Assembly: GCF_003324165.1 (NCBI RefSeq)
Contig: NW_025407835.1
Coordinates: 1 to 64,000, forward strand
DNA length: 64,000 nt
Origin: Naegleria lovaniensis
Lineage: Eukaryota; Heterolobosea; Eutetramitea; Acrasida; Naegleriidae
Reading direction: 5' to 3'
Shown: positions 10,697-22,830 of the stretch, piece after piece
How the letters are laid out: each line of letters begins with the position of its first letter
How positions within the stretch are numbered: position 1 is the first letter of the stretch
Program-made: the position numbers and the translations under genes
Notes under the pieces: model-generated
Told to the model about the DNA's origin: nothing
Seen by the model: only the letters and a program-made list of their open reading frames with translations
Databases searched by the model: none

Positions 10697-12679
10697 TCAC
10701 TGACTATGCATGGTATGTTTGTCAAAATGTCGATGTCTTGGATATTTCCAAAGAGGATGTCCCTCTCCTTCTACTTTCTGAACATGATCTTCAAATTCTT
10801 TTCCTACTTCTTTGAAAACATTCACAATATGCTTCACGACATAATCTCGAATAATTTCTTCGGTACAAAATGGACTCATTGGAAAGGCCTTAATGGCTGA
10901 CAATAAATGTCCATGTTTGTTTTTACGAAAACATCGAGTGTAGGAGAGAGCTGGTCCATCTTGTTCGATTCGTTTCAAATGAAGAACATTTGCAATATGT
11001 TTTTGATATTCATTGCTTCTGTTGACCACATTGGGATCGCTCTCTTCAAATTCTTTAGCATATTGTTCTTGGGCATTGATTCCTTCTGGATAGACTCTAA
11101 AGAGTGTTACAAATCCATTGTCCAAGTCATTCACAATACAAATATTCTCAAATTCAGAGAGAGCCGTCCGCAACGCGTGTTGTACTTTCACTAAATGAGC
11201 AATCATGGACTGATAACCCTCAATTCCAAACAATAACAAGGTGCTGTATGCAGATAAAGACATGGCAGGTCTCGAACATTCCAGTGTGTAGCATCCAGGT
11301 TTGTAAACGGAGAAATTGTACAAGTAATGCATGACATCTTTGGGACGAGAGAGATTATCCTCAAATTCTTTGCCATTCTGGAAGAGGACACACGAACAAA
11401 CGTAGTGAGAGAATCCAGTCTTGTGGAAATCAATTCCAATTCCATCGGCTAATTTCAGGAATTGAATTCGTTCAAACACGCTCTTGATAGCAGGAAGAAC
11501 ATATTGAGTGTCAATTTGGAGAGGATTCTTCTCAAAATCGTAATAACGGAAAAAGAGCCATGGCCATCCAATCACAGAGTCGCAATAAACGAAGGGTTTG
11601 TAATCGAGTTGATATTCCTGAACAATCTTGTCACGAATTTGAACAATGCTTTGAACATCATCGACACCAAATGGGTCTGTTGATCCACATGTGGCAATAA
11701 TGCAAGCAATCTTTTCCCCATTACGAGCAGAATCACAAAGTTTCTTGTAGAGATCGTCCTTATTCATGGAATTGTCATCATTGATTTGAACTCCAATGAC
11801 ATTGTCCATTCCAATGCCCATCCAATCGGTCGTGTTGAATTTACAATAGTGGCCAATCTCTGAAACAAACACTTTGACCTTGTCACTGTCTCGAATACCT
11901 TTGAAACGATATTGCGTTCCGAGGCATCTTGTCAATGCAACTTTAAGAGCGTACTAGGTTTAGGAATTTTAAAACAAAGTGTTGATCGTGCACACATGAA
12001 CAGTTCGATAATTAAGCTACACACATAAAACAAAATTTTCACTTACCATTTCATTTCCTGTTCCACCAAAGGTAAATACTCCATTCGCTGTTTGTGGATC
12101 CCAACCCACCAATTTTGTCAACATTCCCAACGATTCAATCTCAGTCAATGCGACATTCCAAGCATATTCATCTTGCACGATAGCCACATTATACAATGAA
12201 CCAAAGAATGAACTGATCAATGCTGGAATATTGGAAGGAGGATTGACATTTTCCAACATGATTGGTGAAGCTAGATCCATCACACCATGAAAGTATTCTG
12301 AAACTTTGGAAATGACTTGTTTAGGTGAAGAAGGATGAAGTGGAAGTTCTGCTTTCGCTCTATACTTGACAATATCTTCTTCCGTATTCAGAATTCTTTC
12401 AGCGTTACCAATGTAGGAACTGTGGGGATTATCTGTATGTTTCAATTTCAAGATCTCATCCAGAGAATGTTTGACCAATTCCTCAAAGTTGTGATCTCGT
12501 TTCTCATCGAGAATGGGAGAAGGATACGCTGGTTGAATTTGTTCCTCAACAATCTTTTGAAAGAGTGGTACACGAGTTTTGGTTTTTGAGGGAATGTGTT
12601 GTTTCTGTTTGGACTTTTCTGAAGGTCCTCCACCCAAGGAAGAAGACTTTTGTTTGGCTACCTTTTTGAGTTCTACCAT
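10697..12679 (-). CDS. PLP-dependent group II amino-acid decarboxylase
   Basis: Exons 12679-12047 and 11953-10697 give 629 residues. The 93-nt intron (GTAAGT donor, CCTAG acceptor) joins GTGNEM to YALKVALTRCL, the region that contacts the cofactor phosphate in group II decarboxylases. The PLP lysine is in DFHKTGFSH at about residue 389, and the upstream FVYCDSVIG segment supplies the cofactor-ring aspartate. The family includes glutamate, aromatic amino acid, histidine and aspartate decarboxylases; substrate cannot be read from these motifs. The N-terminal 60 residues are basic and low-complexity. The frame stays open to 12760, but its first codon there is TTG; the first ATG is at 12679, used here. 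Confidence 0.85.
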
Positions 12680-13107
12680 ATTCTGTACGAAATGGTTGTT
12701 ATGATTGAGTGTGTCAGATCTGATTGAAAAGATGTTTGGCCGTGAAACAAGGAAATTCAAATTACAAAGATCTCCCCACGTGGTTTTTTAAAATTTGAAT
12801 AATAAATTATTATTGAGAAACCAATAGTTTCAATACCATCTTGGATTTCGGAAAAGGAAGCTACACATAATCGAGTAATTTCCTTCAAAGAGTATTCAAC
12901 AAATTTGATCTGGAGTTCATGAAAATGTTATAAACAGTGCAATGAATAATCGTGGTTGTTTTGAAAATTCCAAAGCTATCATGCTGTTATCCAATTTCAT
13001 TTGAACCGTGTGTTATCGCACGCCATGATCTTCTAATTGACTCTGTGATGGTCAGGATTCAATCAAAAACGTGATTCGGGTTTTGCAATTTTTTGAAATA
13101 GAAAAAA
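12680..13107. other. Divergent promoter region, decarboxylase / TTLL
   Basis: 428 bp between two divergently transcribed genes, so it should hold both promoters. A-rich runs lie directly before the TTLL ATG. No specific motif is identified. Confidence 0.4.
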
Positions 13108-15078
13108 ATGCAAAGACTTTGCAAGCCTTTCCTTTCTCAATCCTCGTCTCGTTGCAAAACATGGATCACTCGTAAAGGCTCATCATCATCACCTTCCATT
13201 CTTACCCACAATAACAATAACAACAAACTTGGTGCTTTGAACAACGAATGCGGTTGTCAACATTCCTATTCAACCACAACAAGTCAATCCGTTGCAAGTG
13301 TTGCTGTGGTGAATGAAGAAGCAGATACATTTTCATCAACAGCTTCACAACCATCGGAATTGATACAGGAAGAATTACAACAAACAGAAGTACCACTCAC
13401 ACCTGCAGATATGGCCACTTCCGAGCAAGCAGCTTTGGAGGCTATGGAGAGAAAATTCTACGTATTGCCTTCAATTTTTGAACAATATGGTACTCCGAGA
13501 CCACCCACTATTTCTCTCATTCATCAATATTCGGATGGAAAGGCTACCTTTGACTATCCACCACAAGATGCCAATGATCAAGCAATTTCACTAACTGCAC
13601 AAATTCCCAATATTGACAAGACATATCCTAATCCTAACTTGGCCCAATACTATGCACAACATAATGCACAACTTCAACTCCGAACCTTAAAAGATAATAT
13701 TGTGGATTCACAACCATATTATCGTCTTTCTAGTTTTAATTATAGTGCACTAAGATATAGTTTACTCCGATCGGGATTTAAGAGATTGGGAAAGGATGTT
13801 CCTGTGGTTGAGAGAGGATTTATGAGTGCCAATGAAGAGGAACAGGAGAGACGTTTCGAAAGTTTCATCAAGGAACCATTTTCAATTTTCTGGGGACGTC
13901 ACTTACCTGCTCACTTTTACCAACACTTGAATGCATTTCAAAGAGTGAATCATTTTCCAGGATCAACAAATTTGGGTCGAAAAGATTTACTCTTCATTAA
14001 TCTCTTCAGACAACAGCAATTGATGGGTGGATCTGAATACGACTTCTTCCCTGATAGTTTCTTGTTGCCATACGATTACAATGTTTTTGAACAGAGATGT
14101 AAGGAACAAGAGCTCTTCATTCTCAAACCATTCGCTAGTAGCTGTGGAAGAGGTATTAGTGTTTATAATACAAAAAAACATGCTCCAATTCCACAAGATA
14201 AACGTATCCTCGCTCAGGAATACATTGCGAATCCATTGTTGATTGGTGGAAAGAAATTTGACATGAGACTCTATGTTCTTGTTTCCTCCTATGATCCACT
14301 TCGTGTTTATTTGCATCATGACGGATTGGCACGTTTCGCAACCGAAGAATACGACATGGAAAAATTAGATAGCGTCTTTTCACATTTAACCAATTATTCA
14401 CTCAATAAGAAGTCAGAGGCATATGTGAGAAATAACGAAGAGGGCGAGTCCGAAGAAGATGGATGGAATGAACATGCTCATAAATGGAGCATTCCATCTC
14501 TCAAGACTTACCTCAAGAGAAACGGCTTCCCAGTCGAGAAGATTTGGGGAGATGTTGAATCCCTCATTGTCAAGACATTAATTTCTGTAGAAGGACGAAT
14601 TCGTCAAACGTGTGACAAGGTCAAATTACCATCCACAAAGAACTGCTTTGAAATTTATGGTTTTGACGTCATGATTGACAATGATTTGAAACCATGGCTA
14701 ATTGAGGTCAATATTATGCCCTCTCTGGGAGTGTCATCTGTGCTCGATAAGCGGGTAAAGGTCGATGTGTTGAGTGAGTCATTCCACATCATTGGTATGG
14801 TTCCTCACTCGCGTTCCAATTACGAACAAGAAAAACAGAGCAAACTTCGTTATTATGGAGAGTCTGTGAGCGCTCAAGAAAAGTACATTCTCCACGATAG
14901 TGAAGATGAATTATCGAGATTACACAACTTTAAGCGAATTTATCCACCTGTGGATGGCAATCCTGGCCGATACGAACACTTGTTTGCTGAACATGTACCA
15001 TCCAACAAGATTTTGATCGATTTTGAAAAAGAAAAGCTTAATCATAGTATTGAATCTCTTCACAAACTCATTGCATAA
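13108..15078 (+). CDS. Tubulin-tyrosine-ligase-like (TTLL) enzyme
   Basis: Single exon, 656 residues. After a low-complexity N-terminus of about 120 residues comes a TTL domain with ATP-grasp features: FILKPFASSCGRGIS (nucleotide-binding loop), LAQEYIANPLLIGGKKFDMR, HLTNYSLNKKS, FEIYGFDVMIDND and KPWLIEVNIMPSL, the last carrying the metal-binding Glu and Asn. These fit TTLL glutamylases of the TTLL4/5 type, which add glutamate chains to tubulin and act on cilia, basal bodies or cytoplasmic microtubules. Subtype is inferred from motif style only. It lies head-to-tail with the CFAP57-like gene, a second ciliary gene. Confidence 0.85.
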   Translation: MQRLCKPFLSQSSSRCKTWITRKGSSSSPSILTHNNNNNKLGALNNECGCQHSYSTTTSQSVASVAVVNEEADTFSSTASQPSELIQEELQQTEVPLTPADMATSEQAALEAMERKFYVLPSIFEQYGTPRPPTISLIHQYSDGKATFDYPPQDANDQAISLTAQIPNIDKTYPNPNLAQYYAQHNAQLQLRTLKDNIVDSQPYYRLSSFNYSALRYSLLRSGFKRLGKDVPVVERGFMSANEEEQERRFESFIKEPFSIFWGRHLPAHFYQHLNAFQRVNHFPGSTNLGRKDLLFINLFRQQQLMGGSEYDFFPDSFLLPYDYNVFEQRCKEQELFILKPFASSCGRGISVYNTKKHAPIPQDKRILAQEYIANPLLIGGKKFDMRLYVLVSSYDPLRVYLHHDGLARFATEEYDMEKLDSVFSHLTNYSLNKKSEAYVRNNEEGESEEDGWNEHAHKWSIPSLKTYLKRNGFPVEKIWGDVESLIVKTLISVEGRIRQTCDKVKLPSTKNCFEIYGFDVMIDNDLKPWLIEVNIMPSLGVSSVLDKRVKVDVLSESFHIIGMVPHSRSNYEQEKQSKLRYYGESVSAQEKYILHDSEDELSRLHNFKRIYPPVDGNPGRYEHLFAEHVPSNKILIDFEKEKLNHSIESLHKLIA

Positions 15079-15302
15079 ACATGATTTTCTCGTAAACTAC
15101 TAAACAAGATGAATTCACCTCAAACAACATTGTGGCCAATCGCAATCATGATCTTGGAGTTGAAGTATTGTTTGCCCGCCAAAAGTTTTACATTTTTTAA
15201 AATTAAAAAAAACAAACTGCATCCTCTTTCAAATACATTTTCCTTGACCAATTGAAATTGAATATCGGATTTGATTATATAGGCCAATTTTCAAAAGAAA
15301 CA

Positions 15303-18300
15303 ATGTCAGACAATGAGGACCCACAAAGTCCACTGCTTGTGCATCAACAATCGAACAATAATATTATCAATGATACATCTTTCGAACCAGGATCCCCACA
15401 ATTAAATGTTGACAAGAAAGAAGAAGAGAATGCTGCACTGGAAATATTCGAAGGCACTCGTCTCAAATTTTTGTAAGTTTCCATGAAACACGTATCGTTT
15501 AGCTAACAACAGATCGTCTTATCGGAATTTTCTTTGATGAAAAAATATGAATCACTTCATCACAACCAACCAACAACAGCCACACACTCGGATTTCGAAA
15601 TATACCACAAGCCATTCAACATTTGGAAAATGAAGAGGAAATTGTGTATCTCGTCGGAAAACATGTTTCAATATTTAATTACGAAAAACGAACACATACA
15701 TTTATTTTGAAAAGTGGCAATGTTTTGGAAATTCACGCATTTGCCATATCCTACAACCGAAAATTTATTGCATTGAGTGAATCAATCAACTCTGCAGATT
15801 CAAAACGAAAGAGTCAACAAAATCTCAATCAAACCAAAGAAAGTACAACAGAGTATCAAATATCTGTTTACAACTTTCGAACTGCCAAACGAGCACGAGT
15901 ACTCAATGTAGTGGGAACATCGGGCAAGCCTTCTCCAGTCATTTCAATGGCATTCTCGCGAGATGCCAAATATTTGACAGCAGTAACCGATGAACCAGAT
16001 CAATCTATTTATTTATGGCATTTAGAAAAGTCAAACGTAAGTATGAATAGGAATCGAGAGTTGCAGCTTTCGAACACGTTAAATTTGAACTTGATTTGAA
16101 TATACATGCACCATCCCACAGAAAGTATCAAGCAAAAAGATTCCATTCCGTGTGACTCAAATCACCATCAATCCTTACTCACACTGGCAAATGGCCACAA
16201 CAGGTCCTGACGACATGAAAATTTGGCGTTTCACAGAAGGCGAATTAAAGCATATTGACCCAATTGGAAGTGACAAGTACACGTATCGATGTCACACATG
16301 GTTTGATGATGAAAAACTACTTGTAGGTACAGAGGAAGGTCAAATCCTTGTAATCGATGGAAAAAATGTGGTCAAGACATTTTCCAATGTTCATCCAAAT
16401 GCTTCGGGAATTTTGTGTATTGAGGCCATTGATCGAGGTTTTGTATGTGCTGGTGAAAATGGCTACTTTTCAGTATTTGAAAGAACCTATGACTCTGAAT
16501 ATTTTAATCATTACAAACGTTTCAGAACATTAGAAAAACGAAAAATTGTTTCAATATGCGTCTCTAGGAAAGAAAATAACGTTATTTGCTGCTACGATGA
16601 TAACAAATTTGCCTATTTTTCTTTAACAAATGTGGACATTTTAAAAGAGAATGACAATAATTTCACCTTATTACCGATTGGATTTCATGGTCAGCTCGTG
16701 CAGGGATTAGCAACCTGTGTACAAAAACCTCTAATGGTTACGTGCGGTTCAGATCGAACTCTTAGAATATGGAATTACATGAAGAGACAAGTTGAACTGG
16801 AGAAAACTTTTGACGAAGATATTTATTGTGTGACCATGGATCCAACAGGAACACGAATTTTGATAGGTTTTCGATACAAACTAAGCTGCTTTGCCATTCT
16901 TTCAAAAGACCTCTATTTATTACATGATTGGCATGTCAAGAGTTGTAAAATTGCCACCTTTTGCAATGGAGGACAATACTTTGCATGTGTATCTGCCACA
17001 TCCATACTCATCATCTCTTCATTAACCTTCCAAGTTGTAAATACTTTGAGAGGACATTCTGGAATTATCAAATCGATTGTTTGGGGAAAGGATGACATTC
17101 ATTTAGCATCAGCAAGTTTTGATGGAAGTATTTGTCAGTGGGATCTCGTTTCAGACAAGTTGCGAATTTTTGAAAATGTTGTCAAGACATGCAACTTTCG
17201 ATGTGTTGCCTATGATCACAAAACGAATACCTGTAGTGCCGTGGGAAATGATGGAAATGTATGGACCTTTAGAAATGGATCACTCTACAGCCAAATACCG
17301 ACACGAGAAGATTTAACTTCAATCATTTACAGCTCGCACTCTGAAGTTGCAGTCATTGGAACCACAAGTGGAAAATTATTACTGTATTCATGGCCTCCCG
17401 AAAAACCTGTAAACAACTCGGACAAGGCCCTTCTCGAATATGAAGTCCATAATGGTTCAGTGGTTTCACTCATGCTTACCAGTGATGAACGATTCCTTTT
17501 TAGTTTGGGTTCTGACGATACACTTTTCATGCTCGAATTGGACACTTGGAAAGAGGGAAAGCCATTGCAATTTAAGCATTTTGAATTTGACAAATTCTAT
17601 GACTTGTATTATACATTGAAAGCAAGTGAGGAAGAAATTGAACAACAAATTGTCGACTTGACAGAAAGGTCAAAACAAGCTCATGATGACCATGAACGAA
17701 AATTTGAGCAATTAACCGAACAATACACTCAAGAAATGGAAAAACAGCGCATTCAATACACGAATGAAATTAAGGAACTCAAACGTGTCAATAACCAACT
17801 CGTGCAACAACTCACAGATCAAGACATTTCTTTTAAGGAAAACTTGAACAAGGTAGAATATACACACCAAGAAGAAATTGACAAGGAACGAATCACTGCC
17901 GAGTCCAACGTTGCTGAATGTAAAGCAAAATATGAAAAGGAAGTGGAAGGATTGAAAGAAAAATTGGCCTACTTTGTCGACTTGGTAAAAGTCATGACAG
18001 AAAAACATGAAGAGGAAATTGAAAAACTCAAACAAGAATACGAAGAAGAAAAACTTCAACTAGTAGAGACGTATGACAATTTGAGTCAAGATTTTAAACA
18101 ACTTTCGAGTGTGTATCAATCAACCGTACAACAAGGAGAGGAAGATTTTGACACACAACTCAAACGAGTGAAAACATCTCTCATTCATACCATTGAAAAA
18201 CACAAACAATCTGTGATTGAGGCCAAAGGTGAAGCTGTCAAAAAAGGAACCAAAGTTGAAGAACTCAAGAAGGAAATTGTTGCTCTCAAAAATAAGATTG

Positions 18301-19574
18301 CCAAACAAGAAGAGAAAATCCATCAATTAGAAAAGAAGCATGATGAATATCGTACCACCATAGATACTCTTCAGGTCGATAAGAAGAAACAAGAAGATGC
18401 AATTTTAATGCAAGAACGTGACAAGAAAGACCTCTTCCGTCAAGCCAAAGAATTAGAACAAATGAGATATGTTCTTACATTTAAGTTTAACAAACTCAAG
18501 AATGAAGTGTCACCAAAAGAGAATCTCATTTCTGAATTGAGAGAAGATTTGAAAAATATTGAAAAGGAACTCTTGCAAGCCAAGATTGAAAATGACAATT
18601 TGCAATCACAAATTGCTCAAAAGAATGAAAAAATTGAAGTCATTCAATCCGAATCTGTGAAACTGAAACAAACTGTCGATGACAAGACACGTGTACTCGT
18701 GTTATTAATTCAAGAATTGTCCAACTTGACAAGTAATGGAGATTCCAAACTCACCAATGTCCATCTCAAGAAAATTGTTTCTCGTTACAACACCATTCTC
18801 ACGAAGGGAATTAAAGCAAATAATCAAGGAGAGAAATTACGAGACACGATTGAGGAATTTGAGAGACAACGAGGATTTTTGGAACAAACAATTTCAGGTA
18901 TGAAGAGAACACTCTCCACACGTGAAGATCATTTGAAGGGTGATTTAGTTCGAAAGAATAATGAGAATTCTGTCCTTGTCGAAGAAATTAATCAATTACG
19001 AAAGGATCAAAAACAGTACAAACAACGAATTATTTCACTCGAATATCAATTGAAGAATGCATTACATTTCCAACAACAGCAACAGTTGCAACAACAAGGA
19101 AAGGAGTTTAATACTTCAACGGCAGCATCGACCATTTCATCAGCAAGATCGAGACGTGCAGGTAGTGCAACTTCGGTGCGCTCCTCTCTCAATAGAATTC
19201 GAACACCTGATACATACTTTGTGCCGATTAATAATGGTACTACAATTCCAGGTTCTGGATCATCATCGGATAATACCATTACTGGTCTCGACCGAAAGAA
19301 AGTTGCAGAGTTTGTGGATAGTTTGGAAAAGAATAACAAACGTTTCGAGCAACAGCAACAAGAAATTGACAAGCTCAAAAATTATGTTCAAAATTTGTTG
19401 GAAACAGAGGAAAATATTAACATGCAAGATATGATAGAAACCATACAGACACCGTCCGTGACACCAACCATGGTCATTGAGAGCAGATCGAGCTCTTCAA
19501 CCACGAATGCTGCCAGTAGCACTCCAGCAACCACAACAAAATTGGCCCCCATTAAGCTCAACAAGAATGCATGA
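15303..19574 (+). CDS. CFAP57: CFAP57-like WD40/coiled-coil ciliary protein
   Basis: Three exons, 15303-15472, 15580-16036 and 16122-19574, give 1359 residues. Introns are 107 and 85 nt. Junction 1 reads LKFFHTLGFRN and junction 2 HLEKSNKVSSKK, both in frame. Residues 1 to about 590 are WD40-type blades (for example LRGHSGIIKSI and SASFDGSICQWDL). From about 600 to 1150 there is long coiled coil (FEQLTEQYTQEMEKQ and similar), then a Ser/Thr-rich tail. This architecture and the N-terminal EEEIVYLVGKHVSIFNYEKR block match CFAP57/WDR65, an axonemal protein linked to inner-arm dynein g/d docking. Length is a little above the animal protein (about 1250). It marks the organism as flagellated. Confidence 0.75.
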
Positions 19575-19709
19575 AGAAAATAGAGTGCTGTCTGTTTGAA
19601 TTTCAAGGAAACGGAATTTCTTTGGATGGTACATTGAGTGACAAAACAAATTTGTTGAATGACTGAACAAAATAAGACCTTTTAATAATAGTAGGTATGA
19701 TTAAATCAG

Positions 19710-21559
19710 TTAAGGTAACAATAAATCAGCCTCAAGCAATTCCTTTTCAAAACCAATTTTGATCGCTGTGCGTTTAGAAATTTTTGGTAAGCCCTCTGAG
19801 AAGCCCATGTCCTTGAGTGTGGAAATGGCTTTTTCAACAGCAGCCTTCTTTTCAAGTCCTGACTCGGCATATTTCGTCACACAGTTCAAGAGTAAATGAT
19901 AACCATTTTCTTGCTGTACTTGAGCAACTCTGAGTGGCTTGATCACGAATTCATTGGCACTACCAGAAGGTACTGGAGATGAAGAAACATTGCTCAAATA
20001 CTCTGGAACGTTTTCTGAGGAGGACGAAACGAGCACAATAGATTGTGAATTGCTCTTTCCAAAAGCACGTGAAATTCTTGCTTCATAAACTTGCTGTGTA
20101 GCTGGAGCGTCCAAGTGAATGACCAAATCTACATTTGGATTCATTGGAGATGCAATATTGCTACAGAAAGCAATGCCATTTTCTTGCTCGTTGAAATAGC
20201 TGAAAGAGGTCATCGCTCTTGTAGGGGAAATACGGCTGCTGATGAGAGAAGAAAATAGATTATTTTCAGCCATTAAATAGTGAGCGTGAATGACTTTTGC
20301 AGAGTCACTAAAGACTGCAACCTTCTTGTGCTTATTTTCTGATAAAATTTGATACAAGACCTTCAATTGCTCAGCAGTATTTTGTGTCTTGATGACTGAT
20401 TGTTTCACGTTTTGCTTGGTGATGGTTTCTTCACTAGTGAGTACTTCAACATTTTCAGAATTTCTCAAAAATTTAGAAAAGGTACCCTCAGTATCATTGA
20501 TGAAAATTCTCTTAGCATTTGGAGAAATATTTTCTGGAGTAAAGATTTGGTCCATCATGGAAGCCATTGGACCCTTAAACATGGAACAATCGTCAACAAT
20601 CACAAGCTTGACATTACGGAAGTAATCCGAGTTCTTCAAATGATCTACAAGTCTTCCAGGTGTTGCAATAATAATCTCTGGCTCACTGGCATCGAGCATT
20701 GAAATTTCCTTTTCAAAACTTTTTCCTCCGCATGTAATTGCATATGACAGTCCATAGACATTTTCTCTACGAGTTTGTGAGTGTTCATACGCTTTATAAT
20801 CATCGTATTCCTCAATAAGTTCGTGACCTTGTTTTCTAGAGGCATTTCTATTGTAGGTGTCAAAGGATGGCTTTTCAACGGAGGCATTTGGACGTTCGCT
20901 TTCTGGCAATGAATTAATGTATTGATCCACTTGTCGTCCAACTGCGAGAGCTGCCTCACGGGATGGAACAATAATCAAGGCACGAAAACCAGGTCGCTCC
21001 GTCCATCTCTCCTCACGAATTGCCTTTGTAACAACTTCAAAAGTTGGAATTAAGTATGAAAGAGTCTTTCCGGAATAGAGTGGTGCTTGGATGAGAATGT
21101 CCTTATCATTTTCAGATGATGAAACAACTTCCAAGGCTTTGTTTTGAAAAGATGTGAGAGAGGGAATTGCAAATGTTGAAGCAACTTTTCCAAGGTCTAT
21201 TGTGGATGGAGTGTTGAGTGATGTTGAATATGATGATTGTGCCAATGACAAAGCCGAGGAAAAAACAAAATATAATGAATTTTGAAGATAATGTTATGGT
21301 GTTATATGAGTATGGAATTGCCATATCATAAAAGTATGATTTCAAGGTTTAAAGTACAATAAAATTCAATTCATCATCATTTGTTGTTATTTTCAAAGAA
21401 AATGACATTCCGTGTAAATAAAACTCTCACGTTGTATGATTTGAAAGTACTCAACCTACCAATTTGATAGAATCGTACCGAGGAATGAGTCTTCCACAAA
21501 GCAGAAGCATTGTGCAATGAACGGGAACATAATTTAGTGAAACTCTTCATTTTTTTCAT
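19710..21559 (-). CDS. Degenerate DEAD-box helicase-like protein, likely mitochondrial
   Basis: Exons 21559-21460 and 21196-19710 give 528 residues; the 263-nt intron has a GTAGGT donor and is free of AG from about nt 40 to its acceptor. The frame opening at 21251 has no ATG, so the spliced start is needed. Exon 1 (MKKMKSFTKLCSRSLHNAS) is basic, hydroxylated and non-acidic: a good mitochondrial presequence. The DEAD-box fold is visible in the Q motif region (FAIPSLTSFQNKAL), GG, IIIATPGRLVDHL and the helicase-C domain. Motif I is APLYSGKT, motif II is VDDC instead of DEAD, motif III SAT is lost, and motif VI reads YEARISRAFGKSN rather than HRxGRxGR. ATP hydrolysis is therefore doubtful. It may be an RNA-binding scaffold derived from a helicase. 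Confidence 0.7.
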
Positions 21560-21601
21560 TAACAACAAAATAATGATACGCTTTTGATGAAAATTATTAA
21601 A

Positions 21602-22067
21602 TTATTGAGTGAGAACGACAAAGGTAGAGCTTTTTGAAAGAGCAATGTGATAGGTGGTTGGTGGGGAGTTTTGGTCATTAAATTTAATTTGCAGTTTCTT
21701 CATGGTCTCTCCCGAATTGCTGGACGTGAGAAGCCCGTTCACATCTTGAAGAATGAAATAGATGTGGGTAAGAAGCTCTGGTTGATTCTTGAGTATTCCT
21801 TCGCTCTGTGTTGTTGTTGTTTGCAACCCATCAATTACAAGACCATAGCCAATTTGTAACGGAAATATTCCCAAATCATCATCAAACGATTGAAAATTAA
21901 AAATGTAACTGTATCACTTCACATATCAAATCCAAACAAATACATACATGGATCACTGTTCCATTGGTATTATCAATGACTCCGTATCCCTTCTGTCCTT
22001 CAATCGCTTCTAGACTTTGTAAATTGAAAGAAGCCTTTGCTTGTAAATCTCGGGAAAGAAGACTCAT
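21602..22067 (-). CDS. LAMTOR4: LAMTOR4-like roadblock-fold Ragulator subunit
   Basis: Exons 22067-21948 (40 codons) and 21805-21602 give 107 residues, close to the 99 of human LAMTOR4. The 142-nt intron begins GTATGT and ends ACACAG; both flanks are in phase 0. The spliced product reads LEAIEGQKGYGVIDNTNGTV, then IHSEGILKNQ, then KKLQIKFNDQ and STFVVLTQ, which follows the pattern of LAMTOR4 (QxGYxV, G.V..S.G.L.N, KxLxVxF, VFVV). Ragulator tethers Rag GTPases and TORC1 to the lysosome. An earlier acceptor gives an immediate stop or wrong phase. Its start lies 38 bp from the divergent SmF start. Confidence 0.65.
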
Positions 22068-22105
22068 TTTTCAATAAAACTGTCATCACACAACACGTTC
22101 AAAAA
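22068..22105. promoter_or_regulatory. Shared 38-bp start-to-start spacer, LAMTOR4 / SmF
   Basis: The two divergent ATGs (22067 minus, 22106 plus) leave 38 bp for both 5' leaders and core promoters. Promoter elements must either be minute or lie inside the neighbouring exon and intron. Functional assignment is inference from spacing alone. Confidence 0.4.
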
Positions 22106-22830
22106 ATGTCTTCGGTAGGTATCATGGATTTTTTGATTCCGTTTGTCTGTGGTGGCTAATAATCTCTTCTTGTGTTATATGAACAATAATACAACAACAT
22201 AATCAATGTAAATGATCCGATATATATGTTTGTTTTGAATTGAACAATCAATTGGATGATGAATGTATGTTGATGATGATGATGGTGCTGATGGATGACT
22301 CGAATTAATCTCAACAAAACAACCATATGATCATTGAAACTTGCAAAATAATCAATACATTGTTTGAAAACAAACAATTAATATTTCGGAATCTTGTTCC
22401 GTGGATTATTTAAATGAATGTTTATTATTATTATTATGGGAACAAATTCAAAATAATATTACATACTTGGCCTATCATTATAAACCAAAAGGCCTTGGAT
22501 ACTCTAGTAAACCCTAAGCCTTTTCTCAACGAATCGATAGGAAAATCTGTTGTTGTCAAGCTCAAATGGGGTATGGAATATAAAGGACTTTTGAAATCTG
22601 TGGATCACTACATGAATTTACAATTAGCAAACAGTGAGGAATGGATTGATGGTTCATTCAGAGGAAACCTTGGAGATTTGTTAATCCGATGCAATAATGT
22701 CCTATACATTCGACAAGTTGATCCAGAAACTGAGGAAAAGGAATACAATGATCCTAAAGCAACATCTTCACTATTGAGACAGCAAGGCAATGGTGGAAAC
22801 GTAACAGAACAACAAGACATGAAGGAATAA
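22106..22830 (+). CDS. SNRPF: Small nuclear ribonucleoprotein F (SmF)
   Basis: Exon 1 is only nine nucleotides (22106-22114, Met-Ser-Ser). After a 377-nt intron (GTAGGT donor, AAAAG acceptor), exon 2 runs 22492-22830, giving 115 residues. The protein reads [42 protein letters not shown] and [14 protein letters not shown], which is the Sm1 and Sm2 fold of SmF almost residue for residue. SmF is one of the seven proteins of the spliceosomal Sm ring. The C-terminal 30 residues are a Gln/Asn/Glu tail absent from the animal protein. An unspliced start at 22414 would add a Tyr-rich, low-complexity leader, which I consider intronic. Confidence 0.85.

Noticed and set aside
21249-21251. Start of the DEAD-like protein at 21251
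   Set aside because: That codon is TTG. Only the spliced exon at 21559 provides an ATG and a sensible N-terminus.
21806-21947. Acceptors at ATACAG or GTGAAG within the LAMTOR4-like intron
   Set aside because: Both are under 40 nt from the donor and lead to an immediate stop; the ACACAG acceptor keeps frame and matches the family.
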